A stretch of 30,618 nucleotides of DNA from an uncultured Eubacteriales bacterium (lineage in GTDB: Bacteria > Bacillota > Clostridia > Tissierellales > Peptoniphilaceae), in assembly GCA_902488815.1 (NCBI GenBank), contig CABTXP010000016.1, positions 1 through 30,618 of the forward strand, in the 5' to 3' direction. Position numbers and translations under genes: made by a program. Shown here in pieces: positions 24,694 through 30,618 of this stretch (position 1 is its first letter; each line of letters begins with the position of its first letter). The notes beneath the pieces are model-generated. The model had not been told where the DNA came from and did not search any database. It saw only the letters and a program-made list of their open reading frames with translations.

Positions 24694-25633
24694 CTTTCAA
24701 AGAGAAATAAATTATCTAAGGGTTTCGGTAACGGACATGTGTAACTTCAGATGCAGTTACTGTATGCCCAAGGAGGGCATTGAGGCGAAGAGCCGAAGCG
24801 AAATACTTTCCTTGGAAGAACTTTACCACGTCATTCACACCTTTGTGGAAAAAGGCGTTACAAAGGTAAGGCTTACGGGAGGAGAGCCTCTCCTTAGAAA
24901 AAATTTAATATTTCTCATAGAATCCGTTGCAAAAATTGAAAAAATAAATGACCTTGCCATGACAACCAACGGCTACTTGTTAAAAGAGTATGCCGAAAGT
25001 TTAAAAAAGGCGGGGCTCTCTCGGATAAACATGTCCCTTGACACATTAAATCGGGACAAATTTCAAAAGCTTGCCAACTTTGACGGATTTCCCAAGGTTT
25101 GGGAAGGCTTTGAAGCAGCCTTAGACGCGGGACTTAAAGTCAAAATAAATTCCGTCCTCATGAAGGGCATTAACGACGACGAAGTAAAAGACCTTGCAAG
25201 GCTTACGGAAAAATATCCCATAGACGTGAGATTTATTGAGCTTATGCCAATAGGTAGTACAAAAGAATTTGACAGAAGGAACTTTCTCTCCTGTGACTAT
25301 GTACTTGAGACCCTTAATCTTGAAAAGATGGAAAAGGAAGACCCGCATTCCCCGGCGGAACTCTATAAACTCCCCGGAAGTATGGGAAGGGTAGGGCTTA
25401 TAAGGCCCATGTCGCAACATTTTTGCCACGAGTGCAACAGAGTTCGCTTGACATCCGACGGAAAGATTAAGCCATGTTTGCACAGTGATGATATAATAGA
25501 TGTGTTGGGGCCCTTGAGAAAGGGTGAAGACATAAGACCTTTTGTTGGCAAAGCGATTAATTTAAAGCCTGAGAGACACCATATACTTGAAGGGGAAACA
25601 ATAAGAGAGTCGATGAATAGAATCGGAGGATAA
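24683..25633 (+). CDS. moaA: GTP 3',8-cyclase MoaA
   Basis: A 316-aa radical-SAM enzyme catalysing the first step of molybdopterin synthesis, from GTP. The SAM [4Fe-4S] motif is CNFRCSYC near residue 20, LTGGEPLLR follows, and the second cluster is in CHECNRVRLTSDGKIKPC. The C-terminus ends in the required Gly-Gly (NRIGG). The ATG overlaps the 3' end of the MoeA-PBP gene by 11 bp, and moaC starts directly after its stop. Length and all ligands are normal. Confidence 0.97.
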   Translation: MKDSFQREINYLRVSVTDMCNFRCSYCMPKEGIEAKSRSEILSLEELYHVIHTFVEKGVTKVRLTGGEPLLRKNLIFLIESVAKIEKINDLAMTTNGYLLKEYAESLKKAGLSRINMSLDTLNRDKFQKLANFDGFPKVWEGFEAALDAGLKVKINSVLMKGINDDEVKDLARLTEKYPIDVRFIELMPIGSTKEFDRRNFLSCDYVLETLNLEKMEKEDPHSPAELYKLPGSMGRVGLIRPMSQHFCHECNRVRLTSDGKIKPCLHSDDIIDVLGPLRKGEDIRPFVGKAINLKPERHHILEGETIRESMNRIGG

Positions 25634-26116
25634 ATGACGGGACAATTTACTCACATGGACGAAAACAACAGAGGGCAAATGGTAGACGTTTCGCAAAAAA
25701 ATGTTACTTTCAGAACTGCCGTGGCACGAGGCAGAATTCTTTTAAAAAAGGAAACTGTTGATGCCATAAAAGACTTAAAGATAAAAAAGGGAGATGTACT
25801 TGCCATAGCACAAGTTGCGGCAATACAGGGAGCAAAACAATGTTCCTCCATGATACCTATGGCGCACCCCTTAATGCTTACGTCTATTAAAGTAAACTTT
25901 GAATTTGAAGGCACATACCTTTACTGCCAAACAACGGTTACCTGCGACGGCAAGACAGGAGTTGAGATGGAAGCTCTCACGGGAGTTTCAGTCGGGCTTT
26001 TGACAGTCTACGACATGTGTAAGGCATTGGACAAATCCATGATAATAGATGACATAAAACTTATAAAAAAAACCGGTGGAAAGTCCGGAGATTTTGTGAG
26101 GGAAGAAAATGTTTAA
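25634..26116 (+). CDS. moaC: Cyclic pyranopterin monophosphate synthase MoaC
   Basis: A 160-aa MoaC, which converts the MoaA product to cyclic pyranopterin monophosphate. Conserved blocks include FTHMDENNRGQMVDVSQK, AAIQGAKQCSSMIPMAHPL, GKTGVEMEALTGVSVGLLTVYDMCKA and the C-terminal KTGGKSGDF. The ATG follows the moaA stop codon without a gap, and mog overlaps its end by 8 bp, so translation is coupled. Confidence 0.97.
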   Translation: MTGQFTHMDENNRGQMVDVSQKNVTFRTAVARGRILLKKETVDAIKDLKIKKGDVLAIAQVAAIQGAKQCSSMIPMAHPLMLTSIKVNFEFEGTYLYCQTTVTCDGKTGVEMEALTGVSVGLLTVYDMCKALDKSMIIDDIKLIKKTGGKSGDFVREENV

Positions 26117-26591
26117 CTATGCAGTTATAGTGGCAAGTGATTCAAGATCATCAGGGGAAAACAAGGACCTTTGCATTGACAAAATAAAGTCTATGCTAAG
26201 CAAGTCCAAGTATGAATGTGTATACGAAAACATTGTGCCTGATGAGAAAGAAGTCCTTAAAGCTGAACTTATAAAACTTTCAGACGAAATGAAAGTAAAT
26301 TTAATTATTACCTCCGGAGGCACGGGGCTTTCACCAAGAGATGTGACACCTGATGCCACTTTGGAAGTAATAGACAAGGAAGTGCCGGGCATTTCAATGG
26401 CAATGGCTTTGGCTTCAAAGGAAAAGACACCAATGTGGATGCTTTCAAGAGCCGCCGCAGGTATTAGAAAAGCCACACTTATTATTAATCTGCCGGGCAG
26501 CCCAAAGGCTGTGGCGGAATGTTTAGATGCTGTCTTACCGGGTCTGTATCACGGCCTGGAGATTATAAACGGTGTTGTAACCCAACACTAA
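26109..26591 (+). CDS. MogA/MoaB-type molybdopterin adenylyltransferase
   Basis: A 160-aa MoaB/Mog family protein, which adenylylates molybdopterin before MoeA inserts the metal. Characteristic are VASDSRSSGENKD, ITSGGTGLSPRDVTPDAT (the pterin-binding loop), and NLPGSPKAVAECLDAVLPGL. MogA and MoaB are not separated by sequence alone; in an operon with two moeA genes the adenylylating role is likely. It is the last pterin gene; tupA follows after 27 bp. Confidence 0.93.
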   Translation: MFNYAVIVASDSRSSGENKDLCIDKIKSMLSKSKYECVYENIVPDEKEVLKAELIKLSDEMKVNLIITSGGTGLSPRDVTPDATLEVIDKEVPGISMAMALASKEKTPMWMLSRAAAGIRKATLIINLPGSPKAVAECLDAVLPGLYHGLEIINGVVTQH

Positions 26592-26618
26592 ATTAAAAAC
26601 AAAAGAGAGGTAGCGGAA

Positions 26619-27515
26619 ATGAAAATTAACAAGAAGATTATTGCTGTTCTTTTGGCTATGGTATTTGTTTTAACCGCATGCGGAAACAAAAACGAAGCTC
26701 CAAAAGAAGAAAACAAAGAAGAAGCTGCTAAAACAGAACAAAAAGCAGAAGAAAACAAGGGAGAAACAAAAACATTGAGATTAACAACAACTACAAGCGT
26801 TAACGACTCAGGTCTTATGGACTATTTGAGACAACCGCTTAAAGACGACACAGGAATAGAAATGGAAATTGTATCCAAGGGATCAGGTGCCGCAATTGAA
26901 GACGGTAGACAAGGCAATGCCGACGTTATCTTGGTTCACTCACCAAAGGCTGAAAAAGAATTTGTTGACGAAGGATTCGGCATGGACAGAATTTCTTTCA
27001 TGCACAACTACTTTGTAATAGTAGGACCGGAAGATGACCCGGCAAAAATTGAAGGCCTATCAGCAGAAGATGCTTTCAAAGCTATTAAAGACACTAACTC
27101 GGTATTTGTATCCAGAGGAGACGAATCAGGTACACATAAAAAAGAATTGTCAATTTGGGAAGGCGCAGGTGTAAAACCTGAAGAACTTGAAGCCAACGAA
27201 AAATACAACGCATTGGGAGACGGCATGGGCGCAACTCTTAAGTTCGCAAGCGAAAACCAAGGTTATACTTTAACAGACCTTGCAACATTCTTATCAATGC
27301 AAACAGACCTTAAGTTAAAAGTTTTAGTAAATCAATCAGATTCACTAAAGAACACTTACTCAGTTATTCTAATCAATCCTGAAAAGGTTGAAGGAACAAA
27401 CACTGAACTTGCTAAAGAATTCCAAGACTGGATGACAGGCGAAAAAGCTGCAGAATTAATTGACAAATACGGCTTAGAAGAATACGGCCAACAATTATTT
27501 ATCAGCGGTGAATAA
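26619..27515 (+). CDS. tupA: Tungstate ABC transporter, substrate-binding lipoprotein
   Basis: A 298-aa lipoprotein. The signal peptide ends in the lipobox LTAC with C21, followed by a Lys/Glu-rich linker to about residue 50. The mature domain begins with the TupA signature TTTSVNDSGLMDYL and continues with GSGAAIEDGRQGNADVILVHSPKAE and SRGDESGTHKKEL, which distinguish TupA from ModA. It captures tungstate with very high affinity outside the membrane and delivers it to TupBC. GAGAGG lies upstream of the ATG. Co-transcription with cofactor genes fits supply of tungsten to the formate dehydrogenase and the AOR-like protein. Confidence 0.95.
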   Translation: MKINKKIIAVLLAMVFVLTACGNKNEAPKEENKEEAAKTEQKAEENKGETKTLRLTTTTSVNDSGLMDYLRQPLKDDTGIEMEIVSKGSGAAIEDGRQGNADVILVHSPKAEKEFVDEGFGMDRISFMHNYFVIVGPEDDPAKIEGLSAEDAFKAIKDTNSVFVSRGDESGTHKKELSIWEGAGVKPEELEANEKYNALGDGMGATLKFASENQGYTLTDLATFLSMQTDLKLKVLVNQSDSLKNTYSVILINPEKVEGTNTELAKEFQDWMTGEKAAELIDKYGLEEYGQQLFISGE

Positions 27516-27528
27516 TTAGGAGAAATTA

Positions 27529-28179
27529 ATGAACGAAACTTTGAGCATAGTGCTCTTGACCTTAAAAATATGTTTTATTTCAACAATTTTATCTTCAATA
27601 ATTGCAATTCCTTTGGGACTTACACTTGGGATAAATGAAAACAAAATAAGCAGATTTTTTAGACCTGTCTTTACGGCTTTTACAGGACTACCTCCTGTAA
27701 TTGCCGGTATTGTGGTCTACCTTTTGTTCTCAAACAAAGGGATCTTCGGAGATCTTAAATGGCTGTACACAGCAAGGGTTATAGTCATTGCTCAAATGTT
27801 AATCGTCATACCTATAATAACGAGTCAAATATTTCCTGCAATAATGCCTATTAGAAGAGTGTACATCTTAAACTCCACGGGGCTTGGACTTTCAAAGTTT
27901 CAAATGGTTAGACAGCTGCCTCGCGAAATAAAGATGTCTATAATATCGGCAATGATTTCAGGCTTCGGCAGAGCCTTGGCTGAAGTCGGTGCCGTAATGA
28001 TAGTAGGGGGAAATATCAGATTCAAAACCAGAGTTATGACCTCTGCCATAGTCCTTGAAAACAACAAGGGCAACTATGAGATGGCACTTAGGCTGGGACT
28101 TATATTGGTAGTCATTTCTCTTACAGTAAGTTTCTTGACGATGAAATTTTCAAAGGTGGCAAAGAATGATAGAACTTAA
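27529..28179 (+). CDS. tupB: Tungstate ABC transporter permease
   Basis: A 216-aa permease with about five membrane segments. It contains TGLPPVIAGIVVYLLFS, typical of TupB, and the EAA-like loop ... LGLSKFQMVRQLPREIKMSIISAMISGFGRALAEVGAVMIVGGN (split here by function: coupling helix, then the conserved G-A-L-A-E-V-G-A). AGGAG precedes the ATG. Its 3' end overlaps tupC by 14 bp. Confidence 0.95.
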   Translation: MNETLSIVLLTLKICFISTILSSIIAIPLGLTLGINENKISRFFRPVFTAFTGLPPVIAGIVVYLLFSNKGIFGDLKWLYTARVIVIAQMLIVIPIITSQIFPAIMPIRRVYILNSTGLGLSKFQMVRQLPREIKMSIISAMISGFGRALAEVGAVMIVGGNIRFKTRVMTSAIVLENNKGNYEMALRLGLILVVISLTVSFLTMKFSKVAKNDRT

Positions 28180-28750
28180 AAATATTGTTTGTAATCTAAA
28201 AGACAGAGAACTATTTGATATTAAAGAGTTCACATTTGGAAACGGTCATTCGTACTTGCTGAAAGGAGAGAACGGCTCAGGGAAGAGCACACTTCTCACT
28301 GCAATTATAGGCTACGGAGATATAGTAAAGGGAGATATAAAAAAGAATGGCAAGATAACATATCAGCCCCAAGAAATATATCTTTACAAAAAAACTCCTA
28401 TAGACAACTTCAAGATTTCTCACGGCGACAAAAAGCTTCAAGAGGAACTGTCTTGTGAACTTGGCATCGCGGCACTTTTAAAAAAGTCTGTAGATGTACT
28501 GTCGGGAGGAGAGAGGCAGAAGGTGGCGTTTATAAGGTCAATATCATCTGCAAAGGATGTGTTGATATTAGACGAGCCTTTTTCACAAATGGACTTTGCG
28601 TCCAGGGATAAGGCACTTAAAATTGCCATAAATTGGCAAAAAAAAGAGCCGCACAGGACTCTCATTATAGTATCTCACGACGCCATTGACGAAGGACTCT
28701 TCCACCATGTCCTTACAATAGAGGACAAAACTCTTAAGAAAATATCATAA
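28166..28750 (+). CDS. tupC: Tungstate ABC transporter ATP-binding protein
   Basis: A 194-aa ABC ATPase that powers tungstate import. Walker A is GENGSGKST (34-42), the signature LSGGERQ (112-118), and Walker B has D136-E137 (LILDEPFSQMD), with SHD as the switch His. It is short for an ABC ATPase (usually 200-350 aa) and lacks any C-terminal regulatory domain. The start overlaps tupB. A strong terminator follows, closing the cofactor/tungstate operon. Confidence 0.93.
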   Translation: MIELKNIVCNLKDRELFDIKEFTFGNGHSYLLKGENGSGKSTLLTAIIGYGDIVKGDIKKNGKITYQPQEIYLYKKTPIDNFKISHGDKKLQEELSCELGIAALLKKSVDVLSGGERQKVAFIRSISSAKDVLILDEPFSQMDFASRDKALKIAINWQKKEPHRTLIIVSHDAIDEGLFHHVLTIEDKTLKKIS

Positions 28751-28754
28751 AACA

Positions 28755-28786
28755 AAAAGGATCGACACTAAGTCGATCTTTTTTTT
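28755..28786. terminator. Bidirectional terminator between tupC and the AOR-like gene
   Basis: GATCGAC (28760-28766) and GTCGATC (28772-28778) with loop ACTAA are flanked by A-rich sequence on the left and eight T on the right. It can serve both convergent genes. Confidence 0.88.
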
Positions 28787-28790
28787 GTAA

Positions 28791-30035
28791 TCAAAACACT
28801 TTTAAATTTATAAACTCATTTAATGTGAAATTATTTCCCGTCACAACATTGTACAAAATTCTGTAGCTGTCGGCGGACATTTTGGCATTTGAGAAAAGAC
28901 ACAGTCCCATGTAGTCAATAATATCCGACAGAGTGTTCTCTCTCTTTAAAATTTGGGAAGTGCTCTTTACAATTTTTGCCTCGCAGGTCCTGCCGGCTTC
29001 CGACACATATTCGTTAAGCCTTGCGATTTCGTTTTCATCATTCAAAAGGCCTTTAATAAATTTTAATACTTCATCTCCATTATTCCAGTCCAAGTCGTAA
29101 GATGATTTGCCTGTCTCAACGGCCCAATTAATATAGTTTACAAGGCCTATTGAGTCAAGGCCCATGTCATTTGCAAGAGCGTTTGCTCTCTTGTTGTAAA
29201 GGTCTCTCTCAACATTTCCGAAATTCCAAAAGTATTTGTGATCTTGATAGTCCTTCTTTTTTGCAAGACCCTTCTTGCACATCACGGGACATGACCAGCA
29301 CCCCGGGTTAACACCTTCGGCTAAAGCTTCTACAATTCGTCCTTCAAAGACTTCGTCTGAAATATCTCTTCCCAAGGAGTCGATTAAAGCTCCCAAAATA
29401 TTTTTGTCCCCCTCAAAGTCCTTGTAATCCGTGAGAAGCCTTTCTTTCATCGCATCTCTGTCCACGTCCGCTGTAGGATTTGAAATTACGGTAAGAGCCT
29501 TTAAATTTTTCGAACCGAAAATTGCGCCGAAGGAATCTCTCCCCGCAGCAGTTGCTCCGTCGTTAATAAGACATGAGAGTAAAATTTTTCTCTCGCCTGC
29601 GGGGCCGATGTAGATAGAGGAGGAGTCCTTGCCGTACATACTCTTTAAAGATTTATTTACTTCCTCCGAGCCCTTGCCCCAAAGGTCCATTGCATCTTCA
29701 ATTGTAATTTTTTTATCCTCAGACCTGCCGTCTATAACAACACGCACAGGCGAGTCGGCACTTCTGCGAATCAAAACTCCTTTAAAGCCTGAGTAAGCAA
29801 GCCTTCTGCCCCAAAGGCCGCCGGTATTTGAAACGGAAAGCTCTCCCGTCTTAAGGCTCTTTGCCAAAATATTGTAGCGACCGCCTGTGGCAATGTTTGA
29901 GCCTGTCATTGCGCCCGTTAAAAATAAAATCCCCTCGTCGCCCATGAGTTCTTCCACATTGTAGTCGTCAATTAAATCAAATGATTTATCATTTAAGTCA
30001 ATGGAAATAATTTTTTTCGCAAAATTTTTCAACAC
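28791..30035 (-). CDS. AOR-family protein, internally shortened
   Basis: A 414-aa protein of the aldehyde:ferredoxin oxidoreductase (tungsten-pterin) family, which is normally about 600 aa. The N-terminal domain is well kept: FLTGAMTGSNIATGGRYNILAKS, GLWGRRLAYSGFKG, IGPAGERKILLSCLIND and AAGRDSFGAIFGSKNLKAL. The cluster motif CWSCPVMC (C246, C249, C253) and the block NDMGLDSIG follow. The long region that normally carries DPR-type pterin contacts is missing, and the protein goes on to MGLCLFS (C379, a likely fourth cluster ligand) and ends without the usual C-terminal tail. There are no frameshift signs. The start is GTG 30035 or TTG 30032, after AGAGGGG. It may be a degenerate or repurposed AOR; catalysis is uncertain. 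Confidence 0.8.
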   Translation of the reverse strand: MLKNFAKKIISIDLNDKSFDLIDDYNVEELMGDEGILFLTGAMTGSNIATGGRYNILAKSLKTGELSVSNTGGLWGRRLAYSGFKGVLIRRSADSPVRVVIDGRSEDKKITIEDAMDLWGKGSEEVNKSLKSMYGKDSSSIYIGPAGERKILLSCLINDGATAAGRDSFGAIFGSKNLKALTVISNPTADVDRDAMKERLLTDYKDFEGDKNILGALIDSLGRDISDEVFEGRIVEALAEGVNPGCWSCPVMCKKGLAKKKDYQDHKYFWNFGNVERDLYNKRANALANDMGLDSIGLVNYINWAVETGKSSYDLDWNNGDEVLKFIKGLLNDENEIARLNEYVSEAGRTCEAKIVKSTSQILKRENTLSDIIDYMGLCLFSNAKMSADSYRILYNVVTGNNFTLNEFINLKVF

Positions 30036-30070
30036 AATCCCCTCTTTCGTTCTTTAATTTTTCCACATAG

Positions 30071-30085
30071 GACACAGCCTGTCAA
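30071..30085. promoter_or_regulatory. Degenerate TetR-type operator before the AOR-like gene
   Basis: ACA-GCC-TGTCA (30074-30084) keeps 8 of 12 positions of the ATGACA-N3-TGTCAT palindromes found 75 bp away, and read on the minus strand it overlaps TTGACA, a possible -35 for the AOR-like gene. Weak on its own. Confidence 0.3.
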
Positions 30086-30138
30086 ATTCTAATTGCTGTG
30101 TAAAAAACAAAAAATTAAAATAAAACACAAATTAGGTA

Positions 30139-30191
30139 TTGATTAATGACAGAGTGTCATTTATAATTCTACTTAAATGACACGGTGTCAT
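30139..30191 (+). promoter_or_regulatory. tetR promoter with two palindromic operators
   Basis: A -35 TTGATT (30139-30144) and a -10 TATAAT (30162-30167) are 17 bp apart. ATGACA-GAG-TGTCAT (30146-30160) fills the spacer, and ATGACA-CGG-TGTCAT (30177-30191) lies just after the expected start. The two perfect palindromes have centres 31 bp apart, about three helical turns, so two dimers would bind on one face of the DNA. This is the classic layout for autorepression by the TetR-type gene that follows. Confidence 0.8.
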
Positions 30192-30224
30192 CGGAGGAGT
30201 AAAAACGAAATAGAGAGGTTTAAT

Positions 30225-30595
30225 ATGGCGAGCGAAACTTTTTACAATTTAAGCGAGGGCAAAAAAGATAGAATAATAAATTCACTTAAAAAAACTTTTG
30301 CCAATAAAAGTATCTTTGAAGCAAGTGTCAAAGAAGTGGTGGAAGATTTAAACATAGCAAGGGGCAGCTTTTACCAATATTTTGAAGACTTGGAAGACGC
30401 CTACTTTATGATATTGGACATGGAGACGGTGGACATACATCGGTTGTTTCAAAATATTTTAAAAGATAACGACTTTGACCTGTTTAAGTCCTTAGACATA
30501 TATGGAAGGGAACTTGGCACAATACTTTTTGAAGAGGAGAACTATTCCATCTATCGAAACAGATTTCTCCATTGGACATGTGAGCTTGAAGGGAA
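30225..30595 (+). CDS. TetR-family transcriptional regulator, 3'-truncated
   Basis: About 124 genuine codons. The TetR N-terminal DNA-binding domain is clear: KKDRIINSLKKTFANKSIFEASVKEVVEDLNIARGSFYQYFEDLEDAYF is split over the usual three helices, with the recognition helix ending in SFYQYF. The ligand domain is cut by the window end. The ATG at 30225 follows GAGAGG. It is divergent from the AOR-like gene and preceded by two palindromes it probably binds. Reading on past 30595 gives residues encoded by sequencing adapter, not by the organism. Confidence 0.9.
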
Positions 30596-30618
30596 AGATC
30601 GGAAGAGCACACGTCTGA
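30596..30618 (+). other. Illumina TruSeq adapter contamination
   Basis: The last 23 bases (AGATCGGAAGAGC then ACACGTCTGA) are identical to the start of the standard Illumina TruSeq read-1 adapter. They mark the end of an assembled contig with untrimmed reads and are not genomic. The first A or so could be shared with true sequence. Confidence 0.97.

Noticed and set aside
28791..30035. AOR-like gene as a frameshifted pseudogene
   Set aside because: The frame is continuous with start, ribosome site and a plausible C-terminal cluster Cys; no remnants of the missing part are seen in other frames nearby.
1..30618. CRISPR arrays, tRNA or rRNA genes, insertion sequences, prophage
   Set aside because: No regularly spaced repeats, cloverleaf or rRNA motifs, transposases or phage genes were seen on either strand.

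Overview
The window is a 30.6 kb, AT-rich stretch of a strict anaerobe. AGA-dominated arginine codons, strong AGGAGG ribosome sites, RecD2 instead of RecBCD, an NADH-linked (NuoEFG-like) formate dehydrogenase and a tungstate transporter all point to a Gram-positive Firmicute/Clostridia-Tissierellia-type organism (Peptoniphilaceae-like is my best guess, from general look only). Both edges are probably assembly ends: metK lacks its N-terminus at the left, and the last 23 bases on the right are an Illumina TruSeq adapter, not genome.

Layout. (1) 1-4.6 kb, housekeeping: 3' part of metK with terminator, recD2, comF, and a convergent YihY/BrkB membrane protein. (2) 4.7-6.55 kb: an OmpR-type response regulator and a short-loop sensor histidine kinase. 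(3) 6.58-11.18 kb, a sigma-54 module: a PAS/AAA+/Fis activator, its terminator, a near-consensus -24/-12 promoter, and a three-gene operon of a CitMHS-type carboxylate transporter and an AtuA (DUF1446) protein split into two genes. (4) 11.2-12.2 kb: a very acidic orphan protein on the minus strand and a 524-bp AT-rich gap with repeated A-tract motifs, a sigma-70 promoter and a structured leader. (5) 12.2-20.95 kb, formate operon: FNT formate channel, NuoE-like, NuoF-like and truncated NuoG-like subunits, a 900-aa cysteine-type formate dehydrogenase, a ferritin-like protein and a MobA-FdhD fusion. The subunit set matches the electron-bifurcating HylCBA-FdhF2 type described in Clostridium (Gottschalkia) acidurici. 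(6) 21.0-28.8 kb, cofactor and metal supply: MOSC protein (minus), then moeA, moeA-PBP fusion, moaA, moaC, mog/moaB and tungstate transporter tupABC. (7) 28.8-30.6 kb: an unusually short aldehyde:ferredoxin oxidoreductase (AOR) family protein on the minus strand, and a divergent partial TetR regulator with twin palindromic operators.

How it works together (inference): TupABC imports tungstate, MoaA/MoaC/Mog/MoeA build the pterin cofactor and insert the metal, MobA-FdhD adds the nucleotide and sulfurates it, and the product serves the formate dehydrogenase and perhaps the AOR-like protein. MoaD, MoaE and MoeB are not in the window. The most unusual points are the MobA-FdhD fusion lacking the usual CxxC, the ferritin-like gene overlapping fdhF, the internally shortened AOR homologue with all four cluster cysteines, the possible leader RNA before the formate channel, and the self-contained sigma-54 module.
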